DNA of 64,000 nucleotides, from contig CAWZYM010000398.1 in NCBI GenBank assembly GCA_963966185.1, positions 963,501 to 1,027,500 on the forward strand, given 5' to 3'. The notes beneath the pieces are model-generated. The model did not search any database. It was not told the origin of the DNA and saw only the letters and a list, made by a program, of their open reading frames with translations. The position numbers and the translations under genes were made by a program. Positions 31,512 through 41,700 of this stretch are shown here, in pieces. The first letter of the stretch is position 1. Every line of letters starts with the position of its first letter. Source of the DNA: Rhabditoides inermis. Lineage: Eukaryota; Nematoda; Chromadorea; Rhabditida; Rhabditidae.

Positions 31512-34500
31512 ATGATGACCTGGACACTGCTCATCGCCTGGCTATCGATCGCCGCCACCGCTCGAGCCCAGTTCACCCTAGCCACACAGGTGGTGTGCAC
31601 TTGTTTACTTGTTTACTTCTGCCAAACAACTGATTTTGTCTCGGCAGGATGCTGCGCCTCCGGTGTGGGCCGAGTTCAACCGCACCTATCACGGATCGAC
31701 GCTCGCCAACGGAACGCTCAATGTCTACAAGTACAGGGTGCGACCGGTGAGTCGCGCTTCTGCTGTAATGTGATCCGAGGGTATCCCTAGGGCTCGGCGA
31801 TTCGGGTGCGTCTGGAGTCGAGGGACGCGCGAGGCGACTCGCCCCTACTCGCAGTGTTCCGCGAGCGCACCGCCATCGTCAGCGTACAGGTACCCTAACA
31901 AGGACATTTCTGACCACGTTTCTTCCATCGCTGTTGATAATCATCTTTCCAGCTCCCGATTGTGATCCAGAACTACATGTTTGACGGCGCCGCGCGCACG
32001 CTCTGTCCCTTTGAGTACGACGAGGCCGCCACAGACCTGGTGGGTTGTCGAGTTCGATTATCAGGTTGTTTTTGCGTGTTTACGTGTATATGTGTTTGTG
32101 TATTTGTCGCCCATTTCAGCAGCTGAGTGTTGAGATGAGCAGCTACCGCCCCGTCAACTACAACTTCTCCGCCGAGGTGCTCGACAACTTTATTCTCGGG
32201 TGAGTTGATGCATTTCTCATTGGATTGTTTTTACCGTATAGAGTACACCGTACCCTCTCCAGGCTATCTGTTCCGCACGTGATCGTAGTGTCGCCCTCGG
32301 AGCCCGTCTACTTTCTCTACGAAATTCCTTCGTAAGTTGGGTCTTAGTAATGATTGGGTCGTTGTCGAGTTGTCGTGAAGATGATGTTCCTATACCTCTT
32401 ACCGTATCCCACACTCAGACATCGTATTCGTCTTACCGTATCCCCCGCTCAGGCATCTGGACTCTGTGGTCGTGTCGATCACGTCTCCCGACACTCACTG
32501 TACGACCGTCTCCATTCAGCCAGTAGGGGTGAGGCCTTTTTTAGTTTTCATTGTCTCATTGTTTCATATCCCTTCAGTGTCCCGTCTTCGACCTGGAGAA
32601 TAACGTCATCTTCACCGGCGTCCACCAGACGATGACCAAGAAGGGATCGGTCACCATCGAGGTACGGTACGAGTGGGGAAATACCGTAATTTTAACTGAT
32701 TGCTGTACGATTCATTTGCAGCGCCGCGAAATGCCCAAGTTCTACGTGATATTGATCGTTCACCCCAACGACAACGCGTGTAACGATGAGAACATGGACA
32801 TCGTGCCTATTAGTGAGTGTTTAAACTCATATTCTTCTCACTTTTTGTTGTTATTGGTATTGCGTTTATCTCACTACTCATACAGAGTAACACGGATATA
32901 ACCGTACCAACTGTTCATGAGCCGAAAGCAATAAATACACATAGTCTTGGATTATAGTTTATGCCCCTGTTGCAGACCCGCGCAAGAGCAAGGATCGCCG
33001 CAAGAACACCACCATCGAGGTCACCACCGCGCCTACGCGTGAGTAGATTACATACATTCCGTCCTACTCTCTAGTGAATCCACGGGCACTTAATTGCGAA
33101 AATAGACCAGAGCTGTCTTTGGAAAATCGTTCGGTTGTGGTGTTGTGGCATAGTCTTCCTTCGACGCCCTCCGCGGAGTAATCTCTTGAATCGGGGAATA
33201 CCTTCACCATCTCGTCTCTCAGAGAAGGACTACTTCGTGCCGGTGATCGCCACTCTGATCGCTATCGCGTGCGTGTACATGTTTGTCATCACGTTTGTCC
33301 TCATCATCGGGCGGTACGAGCGGGAGCACTTTGAGCTCAACGACAGACAGCGACTCATCTATGCGGGTGAGTGGATGGGGATGTGTGGAGAAAGAAGGGA
33401 AGTAATGTAATTCAGGTTTGCGAATCCATTTGATTTGATTTTAAGCGTGATGTTCAGATGACCTGTACACTGGGGAGCCGGAGTACCACGAGGCTCACGA
33501 CATTTCGGACGACGCGAGCATCGAGAGCTACGACTATCTCGCGGACGCCCACGACAAGGAGGTGCGACGCGCAAAGGTGGGTGCTGGGTGGTGTTTGTTT
33601 GGTTGGTTGGTTGTTTGTTTGTTTGCCAGCCTGATACATGGTCGCATGATAGACAAAGGTGCGATCTGCGATCGTAGTGATTCATTCGAGGGGTAAACTA
33701 TACGGTAATATCTACAGGTGAACCTCACTGTTGCCGATCTCGCACTCAAGTCGCACAAGGATCGCGAGAAGAAGTACAAAAAGTACATTGTGTGAGTAGA
33801 CCCGTGTCTAGATTTTGATGAGAATCTGTGATTGCAGCAGCCTTCTCACGATTGCTCTCTTCTATGGGCTGCCCGTGGTGCAGTTGGTGCTCACATGGCA
33901 GGTGAGGGATGAGAGAGGGGAGGGGAGATAATCATTTTAGGACACGGTGCGTCTCTCTGGTGACTTGGACCTGTGCTGGTACAACTTCCGCTGCGCTCGT
34001 CCCTTTCTCGGATTTTTCGCGTTCAACAACATATTCAGGTAAGCACTTGCTACTCATGTTTTTTTTCTACACAACGGTCTATACGACCGTCGACTAACTA
34101 TCCAAAAACGTCCAAAAACGCTCGAGTCATTTCACAAATCCTCATAACATGTCTTGCAGCAACATTGCGTACGTCTCGCTCGGCATGCTGTTGATTGTGA
34201 TGGTGAAAGAGCGCTCGGCGCGCTTCAAGGCCATCCAAGCACTCATCGCCACGCCAGACGTGGGCACTTTTCCCTTTCTGGTGTTTGCCTTTTTTTTGTC
34301 AGGAGATTGTGTGGAAAGAGATCGTGTTCTTGATTCACACACTTTATTCCCATGTCTAGCGTCTATTTCGTTTTCCAATAACCTTCCTACCGTAAGCTCT
34401 GACTCCCTTGTTGCACATGTGAAACACTAACATATTCTCTATCCAATGATAACTGATAACCCGTGTAGGAGTACGGTCTGCCGCAGCACAACGGTCTGCT

Positions 34501-37413
34501 CTACGCTATCGGTCTTGCTGTGGTGATGGAGGGAGTGATGAGCGCCTCCTACCACATCTGCCCCTCCAGCAGCAACTACCAGTTTGGTGCGTACCTTTTA
34601 TTCTTCTCTTTTCCTTTTTTCTCTCTTTTATTCGTGTTATTGCGTTTTTCTCACTACCCAACAAGGAACCGTACCCATTGTTCTCAGCCGCAAACAAGAA
34701 ATCGAGAGAGAGAGAGAGAGAGGGGGGGGAAGACGTTTAAAAAACATTTTTGCTCGTTTTCAGACACTGCGTTCATGTACATTATCGGCATGCTGGGCAT
34801 GCTCAAAATCTATCAGGTGAGCTTATATTATTTTGTGAATTATTTTTCTACCGTAATCCGTAACACTTATTTTTGAAAGCAGAGTGAATTGTATTCCTAC
34901 TGTTTTTTTTGTTGCAAACAGGGTGAGCATGCATAGAAATCGTATGTTCTTTAAATCAGGGTTCCTATGCTCATTTTTTTATTTCTAAATCTGTTCAGCT
35001 CCGCCATCCGGACATCAATGCAAATGCGCACGTCGCACTTGTGTTTGCCGCATTCGCTATATTCACTGCCATGTGTGGAGTGGTGGGTGATTATATACAT
35101 CTGTGGTTTGCTAGGTTATTTCCTATTTTTTTCCTACCATAGCACTGATAAATATACATCAGAAGTAGTGCGGTCGTAAGGTAGCGGCACGATCTTTCAT
35201 AAAAACTTGCCAAATCAGAGATACCATCTCTGTTTCAGTACTTCAACGACCTGGCGTTCTGGGCGCTCTTTTCGGTGGCCTATGTGGTGTGTATGCTGGC
35301 GGTCAGCATCGAGTTCTACTTTAAGGGACTCTGGCGGTGGGTTCTAGACGCGCTCTAGGCGTGTTCCGATGTTCCAAAGAGATGATCTATAAGCGCATTA
35401 GTGTGTGTATTACAAATAGGTGGGAACTTGAAATGAGTGTAATACTGGTGGAGCGGCGAAACTTAAAATTTCTCGGACTACTACTGTACAGTCTACGCGC
35501 TACTTGAATGACAATGTTGTTATGTATTGAGAATCGTATTCAAGGTTCAACCCGCGCGAGCTGCTGCACATAGTGCGCTACACGGTGTTCTCGTCGCGTC
35601 GCTGCTCCTGCCTCATCCCCACCTACAAGAGCCGGTTCCTCTTCCTCCTCCTCGGAAACCTCATCAACCTCGCGTTGTGGGTCATTCAATAATTTCCCAA
35701 GAGAGGTTAGAGACACAGTACCACACCAGAAAATGTACAATGGTATAGTCGGATTGGATCCTATATGCCATCCGTGACATTTCACATGTTGTGCAGTTTT
35801 GTGCAACACAACATGTATGTCATCAAATATCCAAAACGCTTCCGTTAGTAGGAATCGAACCCGTGAACAGGTCGCGACGATTGTGCGCTGGCGGAGCACA
35901 CTACCACTGCGCCATAGAGGCAGTGGTTAAGAGATCGAAGAGAGAGCCTATCTAGCTCCACTGGCCTTTTCAGTGTACGATGATGAGACATAACAAGCAT
36001 GCATATCTTCGATATGCAATGACTTCTCAATACGAGCTTTAATGGCGCAGTGGTTGAGCGCGCCGCCAGTGCGCAATCGCTGTGTGGTGACCACGGGTTC
36101 GATTCTTTCGCATGAAACCGTTTTGGATATTTGAAGACCTTCATGTTGTGTTGCACAAAACTGCACAACATGTGAAATGTCACGAATGGCATATAGGATC
36201 CAAACCGACTATACAATGCGGAAATGTTGAGCTTAGGCTGTCTGTATCAACTACTAGCTACTCATAGGGGAAGATGCACGAGTCCGGGGTCATAGTTCTC
36301 ATTGCAGTCTGATTGTCGGTGTGATCACTCGGCCGCGCGACTTTGCCTCGTTCTTGCTGTTCCCGTTTGTCGCCAACCTCTTCCTCTACCTCGTCTACTA
36401 CTTGTTCATGAAAGTGAGTCTCTCCTTTCTCTCTCCTCTCTCTCTCCCTCCCTCTCGCTCTCCTCCCTTCTCTCTCTCCCTCTCTTCTCTCTCCTCTCTT
36501 CCCTCTCCCTCTCCCTCTCCCTCTCCCTCTCCCTCTCCCTCTCCCTCTCCCTCTCCCTCTCCCTCTCCCTCTCCCTCTCCCTCTCCCTCTCCCTCTCCCT
36601 CTCCCTCTCCCTCTCCCTCTCCCTCTCCCTCTCCCTCTCCCTCTCCCTCTCCCTCTCCCTCTCCCTCTCCCTCTCCCTCTCCCTCTCCCTCTCCCTCTCC
36701 CTCTCCCTCTCCCTCTCCCTCTCCCTCTCCCTCTCCCTCTCCCTCTCCCTCTCCCTCTCCCTCTCCCTCTCCCTCTCCCTCTCCCTCTCCCTCTCCCTCT
36801 CCCTCTCCCTCTCCCTCTCTCTCACACCCACTCCCTCTCCCTCTCTAGCTCGTGCACGGTGAGCGTATCCGTCCGCGCGCGGTCGCCTACCTGGTGCTCA
36901 CCACCATGCTATGGACCAGCGCCGCCCATTTCTTCATGCACAACGTCACCGACTGGAGTGTGAGTGCGAACGGGAGAGAATGGTCTAGTTCTTTTATGTA
37001 GCGGTTAGTCCCTTTTTTCGAAGAGATTATCAAGCGCTACTGGAGATTGTTGATTAGGGTGGTTTCAAGTTTCAATTCGAAGTTGGTGTTGTTGTGTGAG
37101 AGTGTGAGTGTTTACTTGTGCGTTGTATAGTTCTTTCATGTAGCCCTTCTCAACGTCTTTGAAAGCATTTTTGATTTTTGGATGGTCTAGAAGTTACAAT
37201 TCGAAACTGGTGTGTGACTCCTTTATCCTCATTCAGGTCACACCAGCTGCGTCGCGTGAGCTGAACCGCGACTGTGTACTGATGGACTTCTACGACAACC
37301 ACGACGTGTGGCACTTTCTCTCCTCGCTCGCCATCTTCTCGGCCTTCTCGCTCATCTCGTGCGTCGACGACGACCTGCACACGATCCGCCGCGATCGCAT
37401 CGCCGTGTTTTGA
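31512..37413 (+). CDS. SID-1 transmembrane family protein (dsRNA / cholesterol uptake type)
   Basis: Twenty-four exons: 31512-31589, 31648-31746, 31791-31889, 31953-32039, 32120-32199, 32263-32331, 32453-32528, 32578-32661, 32722-32812, 32976-33038, 33223-33366, 33458-33576, 33718-33791, 33838-33901, 33941-34038, 34160-34259, 34469-34586, 34764-34816, 34999-35082, 35239-35336, 35545-35676, 36308-36413, 36850-36960 (acceptor at 36,847-8, boundary by frame), 37237-37413. The sum is 767 residues, typical of the family. Signal peptide 1-20, a beta-rich ectodomain with several NxS/T sites, then about eleven hydrophobic segments starting with [20 protein letters not shown]. Family landmarks: [29 protein letters not shown], and the C-terminus [27 protein letters not shown], close to vertebrate SIDT ends. 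Members import dsRNA (SID-1) or take up cholesterol (CHUP-1); which of the two applies cannot be told from sequence alone. Confidence 0.93.
32845..32957 (+). repeat. dispersed ~110-bp intronic repeat, copy 1
   Basis: In SID-1 family intron 9. Shares gcgtttatctcactactcat, agagtaaca, gat, ccgt, ccaa and agccgaaa with copies at 34,624 and 44,255, in the same order and spacing. Confidence 0.7.
33163..33207 (+). repeat. short dispersed hairpin motif, copy 2
   Basis: ccctccgcggagtaatctct followed by tgaatcgg and ataccttcac, matching a motif at 18,092-18,137 in the acid ceramidase gene. Both lie in introns, on the coding strand. Confidence 0.6.
34624..34706 (+). repeat. dispersed ~110-bp intronic repeat, copy 2 (shorter)
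   Basis: In SID-1 family intron 17: ttattgcgtttttctcacta, then aacaaggaaccgtacccatt and gttctcagccgcaaacaaga. The 3' part is replaced by a GA microsatellite. Confidence 0.65.
35738..35923 (-). repeat. left arm of an inverted tRNA-like repeat
   Basis: Intron 21 of the SID-1 family gene. The arm is the reverse complement of 36,037-36,217, at roughly 85 percent identity by eye over some 185 bp. Its inner end holds a tRNA-like block on the minus strand: A-box TGGCGCAGTGGTAGTGTGC, B-box GGGTTCGATTCC. Acceptor and T stems are degenerate. Confidence 0.8.
36037..36217 (+). repeat. right arm of an inverted tRNA-like repeat
   Basis: Mirror of the left arm, separated by about 113 bp. The tRNA-like block (TGGCGCAGTGGTTGAGCGC to GGGTTCGATTC) is on the plus strand, so the two tRNA-like heads face each other. 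The outer 95 bp, including gcaacacaacatg and cagttttgtgcaac, match nearly perfectly. Confidence 0.8.
36490..36848 (+). repeat. CTCCCT hexamer satellite in SID-1 family intron 22
   Basis: About 55 copies of CTCCCT preceded by CT-rich imperfect sequence fill the intron up to the splice acceptor. Same hexamer as at 24.8 kb, on the coding strand here. Confidence 0.96.
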
Positions 37414-37650
37414 AAGAGTGACCTATCATCGCGATGTGTCACCTAGCGACCGCATCGCTGTCTTCTGAGAGTTTCTCCAGTCATCGCTTTGTGTCACCTT
37501 GCACCCTTGACAGAGCCCTTTCCATTCCTCTTTGTTGCTCAACAGTGTATCTCTATCGTATTTCCCCCTTCCGGTGTGAGTTTGTTGCACGGGTCTGTCT
37601 GTGAATGCAATTTTTTGCACTTCGATTGTCGAGTTTCTAAAATATTTTAT
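37414..37650. other. SID-1 family 3' flank with duplicated terminal codons
   Basis: A 54-55 bp segment (37,392-37,445) containing the last codons and stop is tandemly copied at 37,446-37,500; the copy still reads DRIAVF-stop. AATAAA at 37,653-37,658 is a likely poly(A) signal and overlaps the convergent gene's end. Confidence 0.6.
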
Positions 37651-38140
37651 TCAATAAATGAGTTCCGTGATTTGTAGATTGCTGTTGTTTAGTCGCAGAA
37701 CCTGAGTTATCATTAGTATTGTTAGATACTATAACTTACTTTCCAGTTCGCTGGCATGATGTCATCAATTCGCAAATCTTTTGCAATTCCTTGCGGCGGC
37801 GAGAAATCCTAAACAGTTCGTATTTTCTATCAATAGTTGACTTACTTCTCCTCGATACACAGTACCGCCCTCCTTAATCGTGTAACCCATCCAGAATCCG
37901 AACGTTGACGTGGGCGCTTAAAGATATCTGAGTTAAGGATAAGGTCAACAAAGAAATTGACAAATTGGATACCTGTGAGTATGGTTGCGTCGCAGTAAAT
38001 TTGGCTAAAAGCAATTGTGGCGGCTTGATCGAATCGCGGCAGCGAGACCACAGTCAACTAGAATGAAAAAAAAGCATGTCTGCTTACTTTTTTATCTTGT
38101 AAATCGCTGAGCACAGTGAATGCCCAGTCGCCCTCATCAC
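37651..38140 (-). CDS. unrecognised protein, 3' exons only
   Basis: Five frame-consistent exons: 38140-38088, 38057-37973, 37916-37846, 37808-37740, 37701-37651 (stop). They encode GDEGDWAFTVLSDLQDKK, LTVVSLPRFDQAATIAFSQ, then APTSTFGFWMGYTIKEGG, DFSPPQGIAKDLRIDDIMPA and a C-terminal VLRLNNSNLQITELIY. The splice sites are strong (gtaagt, gtaagc, ttctag). The first exon(s) upstream of 38,140 were not found. No family was recognised. The stop codon lies within a TTTATT/AATAAA palindromic stretch that also ends the SID-1 family transcript, so the two genes converge with overlapping 3' ends. Confidence 0.5.
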
Positions 38141-38732
38141 CTATTGCCACGATTTAACTCCGGTCTCGACTACAGAGTACAGACAAATTAATATGAACTA
38201 TGAGACAATCGCTTACAAGATACAAAAACGTTTATCTCATTATAAATCCATATAAAGCAACACGATCTTTTTGCTTACAAAACGTGGTGGTGTATTTATG
38301 AACAAAGCGTAAGCGGCCCGAGAAAACCCAGCAAAAAAAGAGACAAACAATAGTCGAGACAACACAGACACGTGCAAAACATTTGAAATAGACAACAGAA
38401 AATTCAAGTAATATGACTACTCTACAGGCAAGCACACAAAGACTGTTGGGAATAGGGACAGGGGAAATACGAGTACGGTAACGCGAACAGTAAGGTGTCG
38501 GGCGGAAATCAAAGGGGCGGGAATAGGAACGGTGGAATAGTCTACGTAGGTGTGTTTGTTCCCCTCACTCGCATGACAAAGCGTGGAAACCCGATCTAAA
38601 AAAGTTCTTTCTACCATAATAATCAAACTCTACCAAGTGTCCACTCACATTTGACTGGTGTTCAGAAGGGGATGACGGATGGTTGGTTGGATGATAAGAA
38701 GTGGAGATCAGTGGCAGGATCAGCTGCCACGC
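38141..38732. other. intergenic, possibly 5' exon of the preceding gene
   Basis: No supported exon. One short minus-strand frame with hydrophobic residues (38,232-38,435) could be a signal-peptide exon of the gene at 37,651-38,140, but no donor/acceptor pair joins them convincingly. Confidence 0.35.
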
Positions 38733-41700
38733 TCAATTCATGTGGAAGTCGTTCTGCGACAGAGAGCCGCGAGAGCTGTTGTCGTCCATGTCTGAACAGA
38801 CATACACATGTAGATGATCATGGGCGTTTCAACGCATAGTATAGTCAGGATATAGCGATTCTATATAGAAGGATATAGCGATTATGAATAAATTATTGAT
38901 TGATTGGTTCCACCCACCATAGTCTCCGTGGCGTCCGTTGGGCGTGTGCGGCACCGACGGCGGGCCCATCGCCATGTCCCGGCCGCCCTCGCTGCAATAA
39001 CCGACATTCATAAAGAAACAAGCAATATCCCCCGATTATACTCTCACGCTGACGCTCCCGTGCAAAATATGCACCGATTGTTTTTCAGCGTGAAAGTAAA
39101 ATGGGGTCAACAATATCAACAAGTATCAACAAGCTTGGCGTAGCACTGACCGGCTGAGGCTGCTCTCGCGGGTGCTGCGCGGCGAGTCTCGGATGCCGGG
39201 CGAGTCGCGAGGCGGGAACGCCGACGGACCCACCGGCAGCCCCCCGACCACACCGTCCACACGGGAAGCGAAGCCGCGACGCGCGTCGTCAATCGAACTG
39301 AAGCAGGCACACACTACTACTTACGACACAATAGGTTAGTAATGCTCTAAAACTTATGATACACTATAATGACAACTACCAGTGACAACATAGTACACGC
39401 AACAACTGACTAACCGCATAAAGTCGTCCTTCTCCTTGAGCACACTGGCGAGAGCGTCTTCCAGCTGCCGGATCTGGCCAGTCTCTGAAAAAACCGATAA
39501 ACCAATCGATAAGGAATCGCTACTCACTGAGCGCGTCCCTCTGCTGGTAGTCGGCGAGCGAGTGCTCGGTGCGGCGGAGCTGCGCGCGAAGCCGCTGGTT
39601 CTACAAACACGAAACACATACAGGTAAAGGTGGGCCACACATACAAGACATGTGGACTATTTCAAGTAATACATAAACCCAATTACAAGTAATAAAAAAA
39701 AACTCCGCTCCCTTCTCAGAACGCACCTCCGCGTGTAGCCGTCCCATGTCTGCCGAGGGAGACAGGGGCACGGGCGGGCGCTCCACCTGCAGCACCAGCG
39801 GCTCACTGAAAAGTGTAAATTAAACTACCGTATACAAATACATTTTCGGGTAGTTCGTCAGGACCGTTTTCACCAACCTCATTGCTGTGTAGTCAAATGT
39901 GCACCGATTCAAACAAGCGAATAAAGAAAGTTGAGATAAAGCACCCAACACTCACGTGGCCTGGATGGCGCCCTCCATCTCGTTCTGGTCGATAAAGCCG
40001 CCCTGGTAGGCCTTCTGGATCGTCACCTGCAGCTTGCGCTTGTCGTTGTTCAGCTGATCCATCTGAAACCAGGAAGGGTACGTGGCGTCGTGGGTGGTCC
40101 TCTCACCTGCTTGCCCAGAGTGTTGAAGAGCAGCTCCTGCTCGTGCTCCAGAGCGTTCTCCTGGTCTATCTTCTCCTTGCGCATGCGGTCCATGTTCTGA
40201 AATGAGAATAGTAATCTCTCTCTCTCTCTTTCCCTCCCCCCTCTCTCCCCCCCCCCTACCTTGCGGCTGCTGGCCATCTCGGTCTCCATCCTCCGGATCG
40301 TCTGGAGGAGGTTGTCTATGAGTGCTCCCTGCTCCGTCTTCATCTTCCCTTCCAGCTGGTCGCGCTCGCTTTGCAGCTAAAACACACAATTCATTCCACA
40401 CATCACTCAACACTCATTACAAGACGCACATAAGACCATTCTTGTGATTTCGTTTTTGTGCGTGACATGGTGGCATTATGTTTGCGATTCTGAATAAATC
40501 ATTATGTTTGCGATTCTGAATAATCATTATGTTTGCGATTCTGAATAAATATTTCAGTGATACAAGACGCACCTACGATCATGGTACGTTCTTATGAGTG
40601 ATTTCGGTGTTGTACGTGTCATGATCACGTTAGCAATTCCGAATACACATGTGATTGTTTGAAAAGAATGGTCGTACCTGTTGTATGCGGCGCATGAGGT
40701 CGTTGGTGAGAAACTCCTCCTCCTGCTCGTACTTCTGCGCCAGCGTCTCCTTGTCGTTCTTCAGCTTCTGTATGCTGAAAACAGAACAAAATTCCATCAC
40801 ATAATGAACATGTTAGAATAAATAGAGTACATAAGGAAGACTACACGTTTCGGATAGTCAAAACAACACAAAACTTCATCAAATCATGAATACGGTAAAA
40901 AGCGTAACTGCGAGGCAACGTACCGTTTGAGGAGGCAGTTGGATATGTACTCCTCTTCCTGCTCCGCCTTGGCGTAGATCTTGACGTACGTCTCGCGAAT
41001 CTGCCGATTCACCGCCGTCAGCTGCTCGTACGCCTTACGCATCTCCTTCATCGTCGTCTGTAACACTTTTTTTATAACTAACGGTGTGATCAGTCATTTC
41101 GAAATGACCCCTTCAAAAACGCCTTCGGAACACGCTGTCGTGTTTCGAAGGCGTTTCGAAGTCAGTATCGGAGTGAGTTTCGAAGAGATTGACCGCTACT
41201 TAATGATAGAGATAGTATAATGTAGATGCTTAAATTCTAATCTCTACTCTGTTTACAGCGATATTCGTAATGTCAAAATATTTGGTGGAACGATGTGCAC
41301 TTTCAAACACCATCATATGTCGTGAAAATACACGAGTGTGGAACAGCACTTTGAACAATAACATAATATCGGCAGGTGCGAGACGAAAGGAAAGAGAGGA
41401 GATATGGATGACATAACGCCAATGAAAATGAATTCCGTCATTCCTTTCGCTTTTGCCGCACATTCGCGTCACAACACATTGTCAGTGATACGTCAACGGC
41501 GATTGAATTAAACATAAAAATCGTGATCGAATCAAAATTTTCGCTTGTCGCCTTGTTAGATTTCATTCGCATTCCTCGTAAGCACGTAAACATGAGGCTG
41601 TTCTCAACCAACTAGTAATAGACAAAACATATAATAACAACCAGGAAACAATAACGCACCTCCTGTTTGCGGACCTGCATGAGCAGCTGCAGAGCCTCCT

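Noticed and set aside
35850..36130. Two functional tRNA genes facing each other in the SID-1 family intron
   Set aside because: A and B boxes are present, but acceptor and T stems do not pair and no standard anticodon loop with U33 forms; annotated as tRNA-like repeat arms.
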